Shown piece after piece: positions 35,561-45,917 of a stretch of DNA of 64,000 bases. The DNA comes from Pelomonas sp. Root1444 (GTDB taxonomy: Bacteria > Pseudomonadota > Gammaproteobacteria > Burkholderiales > Burkholderiaceae_C). The notes beneath the pieces are model-generated. The model ran no database searches and was not told the origin of the DNA. It saw only the letters and a program-made list of their open reading frames with translations. Location of the stretch: positions 14,220 through 78,219 of the forward strand of contig NZ_LMFP01000008.1 of assembly GCF_001426885.1 (NCBI RefSeq). The letters are read 5' to 3'. The translations under genes and the position numbers were made by a program. The first letter of the stretch is position 1, and every line of letters begins with the position of its first letter.

Positions 35561-36448
35561 ATGCCCCGCACCACCCGCGCCGCCAACCCCTGGCGCATCG
35601 TCCTGCCCGTCGCCGCCGCCGTACTGACTGCCTGCGGCGGCGGTGGCAGTTCCGCCACGGCCGCGCCCGCCCCGGCGCCGGCGCCGTCCAACAGCTGGAG
35701 CCTGGTCTGGAGCGACGAGTTCGACGGCGCCGCCGGCACCGTGCCCAAGGCCGCCCACTGGAACTACGACCTCGGCAACGCCGAGAAGGACGGCTGGGGC
35801 AACCACGAGTTCCAGTACTACACCGCCAACGCGCGCAACGCGCAGCATGACGGCGCCGGCATGCTGGTCATCACCGCCGAGAAGGCCACCAACCCCGGCC
35901 CCTGCTGGAACGGCAAGCCCTGTGACTACACCTCGGCCCGCATCCAGACCAGCGGCAAGGTGAGCTTCACCTACGGCAAGGTCGAGGCGCGCATGAAGCT
36001 GCCGTCGGGGCAGGGCATCTGGCCGGCGTTCTGGAGCCTGGGTGCCGACATCGCCACCAACCCATGGCCGGCGTCGGGCGAGATCGACATCATGGAGTTC
36101 ATCGGCAAGACGCCCAACGTCACCTACGGCACGCTGCACGGCCCCGGCTACTCGGGCGCCCAGGGCATCGGCAAGCCGCGCGATTTCGGCGTGCCGGTGG
36201 CCAACGACTTCCACACCTACACCATCATCAAGCGGCCGGGCGAGATCATCTGGCAGGTCGACGGCGTCGAGTACCACCGCCTCACGCCGGCCCAGCTGCC
36301 GGCCGGCGGCACCTGGGCCTTCGAGAAGCCCTTCTTCGTCATCCTGAACCTCGCCGTTGGCGGCGATTGGCCCGGCGCGCCGGACGCGACCACGCCGCTG
36401 CCCGCGCGGATGCTGGTGGACTGGGTGCGGATCTACAAGGAGAACTGA
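35561..36448 (+). CDS. GH16 endo-beta-glucanase lipoprotein (laminarinase-like)
   Basis: A 295-residue lipoprotein. The signal peptide ends in a lipobox (VLTAC, lipidated Cys25), followed by a Gly/Ala/Pro-rich linker to about residue 45 and then the GH16 domain. The active site is GEIDIMEF with Glu174, Asp176 and Glu179 (ExDxxE; the extra Met marks the beta-bulge form common in laminarinases). WPAFWSLG precedes it, and FFVILNLAVGGDWPG is the C-terminal signature. It probably cuts beta-1,3- or mixed-linked glucan at the cell surface, upstream of the TonB receptor and GH1 steps. The ATG at 35561 is the one giving the signal peptide. Confidence 0.92.
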   Translation: MPRTTRAANPWRIVLPVAAAVLTACGGGGSSATAAPAPAPAPSNSWSLVWSDEFDGAAGTVPKAAHWNYDLGNAEKDGWGNHEFQYYTANARNAQHDGAGMLVITAEKATNPGPCWNGKPCDYTSARIQTSGKVSFTYGKVEARMKLPSGQGIWPAFWSLGADIATNPWPASGEIDIMEFIGKTPNVTYGTLHGPGYSGAQGIGKPRDFGVPVANDFHTYTIIKRPGEIIWQVDGVEYHRLTPAQLPAGGTWAFEKPFFVILNLAVGGDWPGAPDATTPLPARMLVDWVRIYKEN

Positions 36449-37984
36449 TCAGGCGGCTTGCGCCGGCGCGAAGCGCGGCGCCCGCCGGGCTTGCGTGGCC
36501 TGCTCGAAGTCGTAGGCCATCGCCATCAGCTCGGCCTCGCTCCAGGCCGTGCCGACGAACGACAGGCCCACCGGCAACAGCCCCACATGGCCGGCCGGCA
36601 CCGTCACATGCGGGTAGCCGGCCGCCGCCGCCGGCGACGTGAAGCCGTTGTCCGGCCGCTGCCGGCGCGCCGGGTCGCTGGGCCAGCCGGGGATGCTGGT
36701 GGTGCCGACCAGCGCGTCCAGCCTTTCCTTCTGCAGGACGGCATCCATGCCTTCGGTGGCCGCATAGCGCCGCAGCGTGGCGCGTGCCCGCTGCACCGCG
36801 TCGGCGGACATCAGCGCGCGCGATTCGATCGCCTCCAGCACTTCCTGCCCGAAATGCGCCATCTCGCGCGCGGCGTGGGCCTTGTTGAAGGCGATCACGT
36901 CGGCGAGGTTGCGGATGGGCGGCTCGACGGGGTACTCGGCCAGCCAGGCCGCGAGGTTGGCCTTCAGGCCATGCACCATCAGCTGCATGCCGCTGTCGCC
37001 GTAGCGGTCGCGGTTGGGGATGCGCACCTCCACCAGCGTCGCACCGCGCGACCGCAGCACTTCCAGCGCCTGGGCGAACACGGCGCGCGTGGCGGCGTCG
37101 CGCACGAGGTACTCGGTGGCGACGCCCAGCCGCTTGCCGCGCAGCGAGCCGCTGCGAAGCTGCGCCGCCACCGGCCGTGCCTCGGGGGCGCTGGCCATCG
37201 CGTCCAGCAGCAGGGCGGCGTCGTGCACCGAGCGGGCCAGCGGGCCGGCTGCGTCCTGCGCATCGCTGATCGTCAGCACGCCGGCCAGGCTGGACCAGCC
37301 CACCGTCGGCTTGACGCCGACCAGGCCGCAGATCGATGCGGGGCAGACGATGGAGCCGTCGGTCTCGGTGCCGATCGCCAGCGGCACCAGGCCGGCCGCG
37401 ACCGCGGCGGCTGAGCCCGAGCTTGAACCGCCGCAGACACGGTCCAGCGCATGCGGGTTGCGCGTCAGCCCGCCCTTGCCGCTCCAGCCGGCGATCGAGT
37501 TGAACGAGCGGGCGTTGCACCATTCGCTGAGGTTGCTCTTGCCCAGGATGACCGCGCCCGCGGCGCGCAGGCGCTGCACCAGCGCGGCGTCGCGGCTGCA
37601 ACGCACGCCGTCCAGCGCCAGCGACCCGACGGTCGTCGGCATGGTGTCGCCCGTGGCGATGTTGTCCTTCAGCACGACAGGGATGCCGTGCAGCGGGCCC
37701 AGCGGTTCGCCGCGGCGCCGCTTGCCGTCCAGCGCCGCCGCGATGGCGCCGGCCTCCGGGTTGACCGTGAGCACGGCGCGCAGCATGGGGCCGGCCTGGT
37801 CGATCGCCTTGATGCGATCCAGGCAGGCGGCGGTGAGCGTCGCCGCGTCCAGCGATCCATCGGCGATCTGGCTGCACAACTGCGCAACGCTGGCCTGCTG
37901 CGGGTCAGGCGCCGCGGCGCGCGACGGCGCGGCCGTGTGGGCGCACGCCGCCACCGCCATCTGGATGAAGTCACGCCGCTCCAT
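36449..37984 (-). CDS. Amidase signature family enzyme, exported
   Basis: A 511-residue amidase signature hydrolase. The catalytic Lys lies in VVLKDNIATGD, the cis-Ser in the Gly/Ser-rich GGSSSGSAAAVAAG, and the nucleophilic Ser in TETDGSIVCPAS. The N-terminus MERRDFIQMAVAACAHTAA resembles a Tat signal (twin Arg then hydrophobic), so export is likely. Family members hydrolyse varied amides; the substrate cannot be read from the sequence. The gene converges directly on GH16, with its stop codon immediately after the GH16 stop and no terminator between. Confidence 0.9.
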   Translation of the reverse strand: MERRDFIQMAVAACAHTAAPSRAAAPDPQQASVAQLCSQIADGSLDAATLTAACLDRIKAIDQAGPMLRAVLTVNPEAGAIAAALDGKRRRGEPLGPLHGIPVVLKDNIATGDTMPTTVGSLALDGVRCSRDAALVQRLRAAGAVILGKSNLSEWCNARSFNSIAGWSGKGGLTRNPHALDRVCGGSSSGSAAAVAAGLVPLAIGTETDGSIVCPASICGLVGVKPTVGWSSLAGVLTISDAQDAAGPLARSVHDAALLLDAMASAPEARPVAAQLRSGSLRGKRLGVATEYLVRDAATRAVFAQALEVLRSRGATLVEVRIPNRDRYGDSGMQLMVHGLKANLAAWLAEYPVEPPIRNLADVIAFNKAHAAREMAHFGQEVLEAIESRALMSADAVQRARATLRRYAATEGMDAVLQKERLDALVGTTSIPGWPSDPARRQRPDNGFTSPAAAAGYPHVTVPAGHVGLLPVGLSFVGTAWSEAELMAMAYDFEQATQARRAPRFAPAQAA

Positions 37985-38123
37985 GCCGCCCCTTCGCTGT
38001 TGATCGGCGCCAAGAATGCCAGATCGGCGTTCCCGGGCCCTGGCGCACCCCTGCCGTTGTGCCGCGACGGCGCGTACGATGGGCTGGAGTCGTCATTCCC
38101 ACCGTTCCTGTGAGGAGCGCGTC

Positions 38124-38903
38124 ATGGCCGCCGTCAGTCAGCCGATCCGAATGCTTTGCGGGGCCCTGGCTGCCGTCATGTTCGGTGGCAGCGCATACGG
38201 CTCATCCTCGCCCGACACGGCGCCGCTGACGCTGCGCCTGGCCCGGCTTGAAGGCGTGCCCGACCAACGCATCGGCGGCGAGATCCTCAAGGTGGCCTAT
38301 GCCCGGCTGGGCATCCAGGTGCAATTCGTCCCCGTGCCGGCACTGCGCTCGCTGCTGGAGTCCAGCGAGGGGCGGGTCGACGGCGAAGTGCAGCGCATCC
38401 TGCTCGTCGAAACCCAGTACCCGACGTTGATCGCGCTCAGGCCGTCCATCAACTTCATCGAGCCGTCCGCCTTCGTCAAGCGGCTGGATTTCAAGGTGCA
38501 AGGCTGGCCCTCCGTCGCGCCCTATCGGGTCGGGATCGTGCGGGGCGTCGGCTCGTCCGAAGCCGGCACGCGCGGGATGCGCCGGGTGACGGCGGTGGCC
38601 TCCATGGAAGCGCTCATGCGCATGGTCGCCGCCGAGCGTGTCGACGTGGCGGTGAATGACCGCCTCAGCGGGGCACTCGTGCTTCAACAACTGGGGCTGG
38701 AAAGCGAGGTGCGCCCTCTGGACCCCCCGCTGCAGCGCGTGGCGCTGTACCACTTCCTGCACGTGAAGCACCAGGACCTGGTGCCGCGCGTCGAGGAGGT
38801 GCTGCGCGGCATGGCGGCCAGCGGCGAGCTGGAGCAGCTCCGCGCCCGCGCGGTGCGGGACTTGTTGGAGCAGTACGGGGTCAGGCCTTTGACGCCGAAC
38901 TGA
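38124..38903 (+). CDS. Periplasmic substrate-binding-like protein, SBP family 3 fold
   Basis: A 259-residue exported protein: signal peptide about residues 1-28 (CGALAAVMFGGSAYG), then a family-3-like core (ILKVAYARLGIQVQFVPVPALRSL, GRVDGEVQRI, PYRVGIVRGVGSSEAG, MVAAERVDVAVNDRLSG). A GAGGAG ribosome-binding site precedes the ATG at 38124. There are no ABC permease or ATPase genes next to it, so it may be a stand-alone sensor or orphan binding protein rather than part of an importer. Its 3' end overlaps the convergent PEP-CTERM gene by 23 bases. Confidence 0.82.
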   Translation: MAAVSQPIRMLCGALAAVMFGGSAYGSSSPDTAPLTLRLARLEGVPDQRIGGEILKVAYARLGIQVQFVPVPALRSLLESSEGRVDGEVQRILLVETQYPTLIALRPSINFIEPSAFVKRLDFKVQGWPSVAPYRVGIVRGVGSSEAGTRGMRRVTAVASMEALMRMVAAERVDVAVNDRLSGALVLQQLGLESEVRPLDPPLQRVALYHFLHVKHQDLVPRVEEVLRGMAASGELEQLRARAVRDLLEQYGVRPLTPN

Positions 38904-39966
38904 CCCCCGCCGCGCGGCTGATGCGCCGCCGCGCCGCGAGCGCCAGCAGCCCGCCGGCCCACAGCACCACGCTGGCCGGCTCGGGCACCGGCAGCAGCCC
39001 GCCGGGGCCGTAGGCCGTGCCGGAGGCGGACAGCACCGAGAAGTCGGTGATCGCCGTGCCGCCGGCGCGCGCGCTGATGCCGGTCAGCAGCGCGCTGCTC
39101 ATGAACTCCGACGTCAGCGAGCTGCCGTAGCAGCAGGGCGAGACCGACGTCAGCAGGGCCGCTTCCACCTCGAAGGGCTCGCCCCAGCGGATGCCGAAGT
39201 TGGCGGTGCTGAGCACCTCGGCCGAGCCCTGGAAGCTGCCCGGTGCCAGCACGAAGCCGCCGGGCAGGCCAGTGCCGCCGCCGCGCAGGTAGGGCGTGCC
39301 GTCGTTGACGACCGTGCCCATGAACGAGAACCACGGCCCGTACGCGGCATTGCCCACGCCGTTGCCCACGCGTATGCCCAGGCCGATGTCGCCCTGCTGC
39401 GAGTAGGGCGCATTGGGCAGGCTCTTCAGCATGCCGTCGATGAGGAAGGCGAAGTCCACCGAGCCGGCGGTGCCGGTGGCGACACCGGGGTTCGTGAGCG
39501 TCAGCGTGTCCTGGAAGCGCGCGAACCCGGCCGTCTGGCGGTAGGTGAACGACGTGGACGCGCCGGTCATCGTACCGCTGGCGGCCACGCCCAGGCGGCC
39601 GTAGTCCGCCCGCGCGCGGGCCTCGCCGACGAAGCTGCCGCCGCCGACCGGCGCGTTCACGCTCTGCAGGGCGGCCAGCGGGCCGGACGCGGCGGTCTTG
39701 TCCTCGATGCCGCCGCCCAGGCTGCAGGCCGCGAAGCCTTCGGTGGGGATGGCGACGCCGGCGAACCAGCCGCGGCCGATGGTGGGCCCGCTGGTGGCGC
39801 AGGCGAAGATGCCGCCCGTGCCCGAGGCGATGCCGCCCACGGCGCCGGCATAGGCCTGCAGTTCCGCGGCCGCGGCGGGCGGGCTGGCCGCCGCGAGGGC
39901 ACAGAGCCAGAACGCGCAAGCGGTGACACGCGCGTTGGCGCGGGAACGTTGGACGGGGCTGCGCAT
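38881..39966 (-). CDS. PEP-CTERM sorting-domain exported protein
   Basis: A 361-residue Gly/Ala-rich exported protein. A signal peptide (about residues 1-34, ending AAAA) precedes a beta-rich body with no recognisable enzyme motif. The C-terminus has the PEP-CTERM signal: VPEPAS, a hydrophobic span (VVLWAGGLLALAA) and a basic RRR cluster, the target of exosortase/archaeosortase-type processing linked to exopolysaccharide-producing bacteria. No exosortase gene is in the window. The body's function is unknown. Confidence 0.88.
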   Translation of the reverse strand: MRSPVQRSRANARVTACAFWLCALAAASPPAAAAELQAYAGAVGGIASGTGGIFACATSGPTIGRGWFAGVAIPTEGFAACSLGGGIEDKTAASGPLAALQSVNAPVGGGSFVGEARARADYGRLGVAASGTMTGASTSFTYRQTAGFARFQDTLTLTNPGVATGTAGSVDFAFLIDGMLKSLPNAPYSQQGDIGLGIRVGNGVGNAAYGPWFSFMGTVVNDGTPYLRGGGTGLPGGFVLAPGSFQGSAEVLSTANFGIRWGEPFEVEAALLTSVSPCCYGSSLTSEFMSSALLTGISARAGGTAITDFSVLSASGTAYGPGGLLPVPEPASVVLWAGGLLALAARRRISRAAGVSSASKA

Positions 39967-40047
39967 CGGGGTTCTCCAAGCCGGTGGACCGGCGGCCGAT
40001 CCTAGGAGCCGGCCCGGCCGGCCGTCACCCCTAAGACGGCCGGGCGT

Positions 40048-41316
40048 TCAGCGCTTGCCCGGCTTCACTCGCGACAACTCCTCGCCGCCGAAGTAGAGCG
40101 CGTCGCGGTCCGTCGTCGCCACGAACGGCAGGCGCTCCACGCGCCCGCTGTCGTAGCGCAGCTCCAGCGTGTAGCCGTCCAGGCGGTAGCTGCCCGAGCG
40201 GTCGGGCAGCGTGCTGGCGCGGCGGCGCGAGGAGCCGCCACCGGCGGTGCTGCTGCCGATGGTGGCCGCGCTGCTGTCGTCGTCGTGCGTCACGCTGCCC
40301 GCCACCGCGTCGGCGCCTGCGCCCATGCTGCCGACGACGTCGCCGCCCGAGCTGCGCGCAAAGCGGCCGTCGTGGCCGAACTGGATGTCGCGCCGCGAGC
40401 GCGCCACCGACCAGGCGGTGGAGTAGGCCGTGTGCACGGCCCAGGTGCCTTCCAGCTTCTCGTCGCGCCGCGCCGGCTGGCGGGCGGTGTCGGCACTCAC
40501 CTTGTTGACGTGGCGGCTGCCGGTGCGCACCAGGTGGTACTGGCCACGTTCGCGCGTCCAGCGACCCCAGGTGTCGCCCTCGGCGCGCCGTGCGGCGGCG
40601 GCGTCGAAGTCCTCCAGCGCCACCGGGGGCAGGCCCTTGCGGTAGCTGCCGTCCTTCAGCAGCAGGTGGTAGTAGGTGCGGACCTGCATGGTCATGCCGC
40701 TCCGCTCGTCGCGCCATTCGCGCAGCACGGCCTCGATCTCGCCGGTCTTCAGGCCCTGGCCCTTGGGCGTCACGTGGGCATAGGGGGCGTCGTCGGCGGC
40801 GCGCGCGGCTGGCTTGGCGTGCGCGGTGGGCGCGGGCGGCGCAACGGCGGCGCTCTGGCCGACGCAGGCGGGCTCGAGGACGCTGGCCATCTCGGGCACC
40901 GCCTGCTTCAGGTAGCCGGCGTCCGCCGACAGCACCGCCTCGGCGAACACCAGCCCGCCCTGGGGGCGCTGGCAGGCCATGCGCACCAGATGCACGGCCC
41001 GGCCGCGCGCGTCCACGCCTTCGCCGTTGGCCAGCACCAGCATCGGGCTGGCCTGCCGCGCCGGCTTGAAGCTGCTGCGGTAGCCGGGCAGCGGTGCCAG
41101 CCGGCGCGCCTCGAACCACGCCATCAGCGGCTGGGCACCGGCTTCGGCCGGGTAGATGCGCAGCTCGGCCTGCTGGCTGCCGCGGCTGTGGCGGTAGACG
41201 TGGACGCCGCTGCCGTCGGCGGGCTCGGCCGTCCAGCCCGCGGGCAGCGCGGCAGCGGTGAAGCAGGTAAGGGCCGCGAGGGCGGCCGTGCAGGAACAGC
41301 GGGCAGGCGACGACAT
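40048..41316 (-). CDS. Exported protein of unknown function
   Basis: A 422-residue protein I do not recognise. The N-terminus (CTAALAALTCFTAAALPAG, cleavage near residue 28) suggests export. The N-terminal half (GVHVYRHSRGSQQAELRIYPAEAG, ANGEGVDARGRAVHLV) looks like one compact domain. The middle is an Ala/Pro-rich linker, then a second domain with VRTYYHLLLKDGSYRKGLPP and a Ser/Gly/Asp-rich stretch (about residues 330-375) before a C-terminal beta-rich segment (SGSYRLDGYTLELRYDSGRVERLPF, quoted in part). The ATG at 41316 is chosen because it opens the signal peptide. It lies 109 bases upstream of the ATPase gene, read in the same direction. Confidence 0.7.
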   Translation of the reverse strand: MSSPARCSCTAALAALTCFTAAALPAGWTAEPADGSGVHVYRHSRGSQQAELRIYPAEAGAQPLMAWFEARRLAPLPGYRSSFKPARQASPMLVLANGEGVDARGRAVHLVRMACQRPQGGLVFAEAVLSADAGYLKQAVPEMASVLEPACVGQSAAVAPPAPTAHAKPAARAADDAPYAHVTPKGQGLKTGEIEAVLREWRDERSGMTMQVRTYYHLLLKDGSYRKGLPPVALEDFDAAAARRAEGDTWGRWTRERGQYHLVRTGSRHVNKVSADTARQPARRDEKLEGTWAVHTAYSTAWSVARSRRDIQFGHDGRFARSSGGDVVGSMGAGADAVAGSVTHDDDSSAATIGSSTAGGGSSRRRASTLPDRSGSYRLDGYTLELRYDSGRVERLPFVATTDRDALYFGGEELSRVKPGKR

Positions 41317-41425
41317 GGACTCCGGTACTGCTGACGCCGCGGTTGAGCGGCGCGGGCAGCCTAGCGAGGCCCGGCGGCCGAAAACATCCCCAAGGCGTCG
41401 GCGGGCCGTGCGCGCGGCCGCCCGC

Positions 41426-42483
<1,058 letters not shown>

Positions 42484-42487
<4 letters not shown>

Positions 42488-43725
42488 GGTGGTCTCCGAG
42501 GGTTGTCTGTGTTCTGCAGGATCTGCGCGATCGCCTGCTGCGCCGTCTGCACGGGAATGTCGCGGTTCCAGTAGTCGCTGACGGCAAGTTCCAGCGCCCG
42601 CAGCGACTCGGGCGCCAGCAGCATCTCGGTGTTGCCCACCAGGCGGCCGGCATCGCGGAGCGCAGCGGCACCGAGCTGGGCGCAGGCGTCGAGCGTGCGG
42701 GTGTCGAGGTCGGTGCGCGCCGGCACCGAGCCCTTGCGCGCGCTGAAGGCCAGCTGCGTGGCCGGCGCGGTGGCCACGCGTGCGAGCAGCTGCTGCGCGG
42801 CGCGTGCGCTGCCGTCCTTGTCCTTGGGGAACACCAGCACGTCGCCGTCGACGATGTAGGGCGCGCGCGGCGACAGGCCCGGCGTGCAGCCGAAGTCGCG
42901 GCCCGGCTGCTGGCCGGCGGCGGTGAACTCGCCCTTGACCCAATCGCCCATGAACTGCAGGCCGGCGCGCCCGCTGATGAGCAGCGCGGTGCTGTCGTTC
43001 CAGCTGCGGCCCGGCGAGGCGGCGTCGACATAACGGCGCAACTTCTTGTAGGTGGCGAGCACCTGGCGTAGCGCGTCGCCGTGCAGCGCCGCGGCGTCGC
43101 GGTCGCGCAGCACGGCCAGGTACAGCTCGCGCCCGCCCTGGTTGGCGAGGATGGCGGCGAAGAGGTTGAGGTCCTGCCAGGGCTGGCCCCCATGGGCCAG
43201 CGGGATCAGCCCCGCGGCCTGCAGCCTGTCGAGCGCAGTGAAGAGCTCGTCGATGCTGCGTGGCTCCTGCTTCACGCCGGCCTTGGCCAGCGCGGCCTTG
43301 GAGCTCCACAGCCAGGCCGGCATGTGGATGCTCAGCGGCGCGGCGTAGAGGTGGCCGTCCACGCGCACGGCGTCCAGCAGCGTGGCGGGCAGCGTCTCGG
43401 CCCAGCGCGCTTGCGCGGCGACGTCGTCCAGCGCGTTCAGCCGGCCCTCGCGCGCGAGCTGTCGAAAAGGCTGCGACGGGTTGAACTGCGCCGCCATCGG
43501 CGGGTTGCCGGCCTGGATGCGCGCCAGCACGACGGCGCGCGCCTGCTCGGAGGCGACGACGGCCAGGTCGCGCCACCGGCCGCCCGCGGCGCGGTAGGCG
43601 TCAGCCAGCGCATGCATGGCGGCGGCCTCGCCGGGGGACGTCCACCAATGCACGACGTCCGCCTGCGGCGCCGCCAGGGCGGCAGTGGGCAGCAAGCCCA
43701 GGGCAAGGACGCAGGCGCGGAGCAT
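42484..43725 (-). CDS. Sugar ABC transporter substrate-binding protein (glucose/mannose-like SBP family 1)
   Basis: A 413-residue periplasmic protein with a signal peptide (residues 1-18, ending ALA). It has the family's early DVVHWWTSPGEAAAMHALADAY and MAAQFNPSQPFRQLAREG segments, then GWDN-type features as SWNDSTALLISGRAGLQFMGDWVKGEF (quoted in part), resembling glucose/mannose binding proteins of Pseudomonas and Thermus. It is paired with the orphan ATPase but not with permeases. The gene is divergent from a two-component system, which may regulate it. Confidence 0.88.
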
Positions 43726-43753
43726 CCGGCATCATTACCGGCAATTAATAAAC

Positions 43754-43768
43754 TTAATATCGTATTAA
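43754..43768. promoter_or_regulatory. AT-rich inverted repeat in the divergent binding-protein/two-component promoter
   Basis: TTAATA-TCG-TATTAA is a perfect 6-base inverted repeat in an AT-rich stretch that contrasts with the GC-rich surroundings. It lies 28 bases from the binding-protein start and 34 bases from the response-regulator start. It is a candidate promoter element or operator for the OmpR-type regulator; binding is inference. Confidence 0.45.
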
Positions 43769-43802
43769 CCATGAGGGCCGGCCCGGCTACATTGCTGGCC
43801 TC

Positions 43803-44465
43803 ATGAACCTGCTGCTCGCCGAAGACGACGCCCTGCTGGCCGATGCGCTGCAGCAGCAACTGCTTAACGCCTCGTTCAAGGTCGAACGGGCCGAGAACGG
43901 CGCCGTGGCCGAGTACCTGTTGCGCAAGCAGGACTTCGACATCGCCATCCTCGACCTGGGCCTGCCCATGGTGGACGGCCTGACCGTGCTCAAGCGCGTG
44001 CGCGAGGCCGGCCGCACGCTGCCCATCCTCGTGCTGACCGCGCTGGATGCGCTGGAGCACCGCGTGGCCGGCCTGCAGGCCGGTGCCGACGACTACCTGA
44101 CCAAGCCCTTCGACTTCCCCGAACTCGAGGCGCGCCTGCAGGCGCTGCTGCGCCGCGGCCGCCCCGCGTCGCAGACCCAGCAACTGCGCCGCCTGACGCT
44201 GGACCGCGCCGCGCGCCGCGCCAGCGTCGGCGGCGAGCCGCTGGAGCTGAGCCCGCGCGAATGGACGCTGCTGGACCTGCTGCTGGCCGAGCGCGACCGC
44301 GTCGTCACCAAGCAGCAGATCGTGGCGGCCTGGGGCAGCGAGGACACGTCGGGCGGCTCCATCGAGGTCTACATCCACCGCCTGCGCAAGAAGCTCGAAG
44401 GCTCGGGCCTGGCCGTGCGCACCGTGCGCGGCCTGGGCTACCTGCTGGAAGCCACATCGGCGTGA
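43803..44465 (+). CDS. OmpR-family response regulator (TctD/QseB-like)
   Basis: A 220-residue response regulator. The receiver domain has the acidic pocket (AEDDALL, residues 7-9), phospho-acceptor Asp51 (ILDLGLPMVDG) and Lys in LTKPFD (about residue 101). The winged-helix domain ends with GSIEVYIHRLRKKLEGSGLAVRTVRGLGYLL (quoted in part). It resembles TctD, which controls tricarboxylate uptake, though the neighbouring target here is a sugar-binding protein/ATPase operon. Its stop overlaps the kinase GTG start by 4 bases. Confidence 0.92.
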   Translation: MNLLLAEDDALLADALQQQLLNASFKVERAENGAVAEYLLRKQDFDIAILDLGLPMVDGLTVLKRVREAGRTLPILVLTALDALEHRVAGLQAGADDYLTKPFDFPELEARLQALLRRGRPASQTQQLRRLTLDRAARRASVGGEPLELSPREWTLLDLLLAERDRVVTKQQIVAAWGSEDTSGGSIEVYIHRLRKKLEGSGLAVRTVRGLGYLLEATSA

Positions 44466-45853
44466 CGAACGCGGCCGGCCGCTCGCTGCACCGGCAACTG
44501 CTGCTATGGCTGCTGCTGCCCCAGGCCGTGCTGTGGGGCGTGGCGGCGTTCGGCGCCTACCGCCTGGCCAGCCGCCATGCCGACGAGCTGGTCGACGCCA
44601 GCCTGCTGCAGGCGGCCCGCGCGCTGGCGCGCCAGATCAAGCCCACCGCCAGCGGGTTGTTCGTCGACCTGCCGCGCTCGGCCCAGGACATCCTGGCTGC
44701 GGACCCCGAGGACCGCGTCATGTACATGGTCAGCTCGCCGCCGGGGCAGCTGCTGCTGGGCGATGCGCGCATGCCGGCACCGCCGCATGCAGGCGAGGCC
44801 GGCGAGCCGGTCTTCTTCGACGCGACGGTGCCCGAGCCGATGCGCGTCGTCTCGCTGGACCTGCGGTTGGCTGCCGCGGGCGCCGCCGAGTCGGCCCTGC
44901 GCGTGCAGGTCGCCCGCTCCAGCGCGCCGCGCGAGCAGCTGGCGCGCCGCATGCTGCTGGACACGGCACTGCCGCTGTCGCTGCTGATCGCCCTCATGAG
45001 CATGGGCGTGTGGGCCGGCATCCGCCGCGGGTTGAAGCCGCTGGCCGAACTGCAGCAGCAGATGGAAGGCCGCCGCGCCGACGCGCTGGACCCCGTGCAG
45101 CTGCAGGCCGCGCCGCCCGAGGTGCGGGCACTGGCCGGTGCCGTCAACGAACTGCTGGGCCAGGTGCAGCACAGCCTGGCCACGCAGCGCCGTTTCATCA
45201 GCGACGCGGCCCACCAGCTGCGCACGCCGCTGGCCGGGCTGAAGAGCCAGACCGAGCTGGCGCTGGCGGCCGTGGACGGCGTTGCCGACCCGGCACTGCG
45301 CCAGCGCCTGGTGCGCGTGCACGAGAGCGCCGTGCGCAGCGCCCGCCTGGTGTCGCAGCTGCTGGTGCTGGCCCGCGCCGAGCCGGACGCGGTGGCGGCG
45401 CAGGGCTGGGCGGCGGTGGACTGCGGCCGCCTGGTGCGCGAGGTGGCCGCCGAGTGGGTGCCACGCGCGCTGGCCGCCGGCTGCGACCTCGGCGTGGACA
45501 TCGCCAAGGAAGGCTTGAGCGTGCAGGGCGTGGAGCTGCTGTTGCGCGAGGCGCTGGTCAACCTCATCGACAACGCGGTGCGCTATGCCGGCGCTGGCGC
45601 GACCCTCACCGTGAGGCTGCGCCGCGCCGGCGACGATGTGTGGATGGACGTGGAGGACAACGGCCCCGGCCTGGCGCCCGACCTGCGCGAGCGCGCCTTC
45701 GAGCGTTTCGTGCGCGGCGCCACGACGGGTGAAGGCTGCGGCCTGGGCCTGGCCATCGTGCGCGAGATCGCCGAGCGCCACGGTGGCAGCGCCGAACTCC
45801 TGCCCGCCGCGCCGCGGGGCTGTATCGCGCGATTGACGCTACCTGCCGCCTGA
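44462..45853 (+). CDS. Membrane sensor histidine kinase (TctE/QseC-like)
   Basis: A 463-residue inner-membrane kinase. Span 1 is about residues 12-32 (LLWLLLPQAVLWGVAAFGAY), then a periplasmic sensor region to about 170, span 2 (TALPLSLLIALMSMGVWAGI), a short HAMP-like segment, the dimerisation domain with His251 (SDAAHQLRTPLAGL) and the ATPase domain (NLIDNAVRY, DNGPGLAP, GEGCGLGLAI). The GTG at 44462 overlaps the regulator stop (GTGA). Partner: the adjacent OmpR-type regulator. The ligand is unknown. Confidence 0.9.
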   Translation: MTNAAGRSLHRQLLLWLLLPQAVLWGVAAFGAYRLASRHADELVDASLLQAARALARQIKPTASGLFVDLPRSAQDILAADPEDRVMYMVSSPPGQLLLGDARMPAPPHAGEAGEPVFFDATVPEPMRVVSLDLRLAAAGAAESALRVQVARSSAPREQLARRMLLDTALPLSLLIALMSMGVWAGIRRGLKPLAELQQQMEGRRADALDPVQLQAAPPEVRALAGAVNELLGQVQHSLATQRRFISDAAHQLRTPLAGLKSQTELALAAVDGVADPALRQRLVRVHESAVRSARLVSQLLVLARAEPDAVAAQGWAAVDCGRLVREVAAEWVPRALAAGCDLGVDIAKEGLSVQGVELLLREALVNLIDNAVRYAGAGATLTVRLRRAGDDVWMDVEDNGPGLAPDLRERAFERFVRGATTGEGCGLGLAIVREIAERHGGSAELLPAAPRGCIARLTLPAA

Positions 45854-45917
45854 GTGGGGGTATGCGGCCAACGTCTGCGTGAGCGCCTTGCTGGCCGGTC
45901 CCGTTGAGGGCGAGGGT

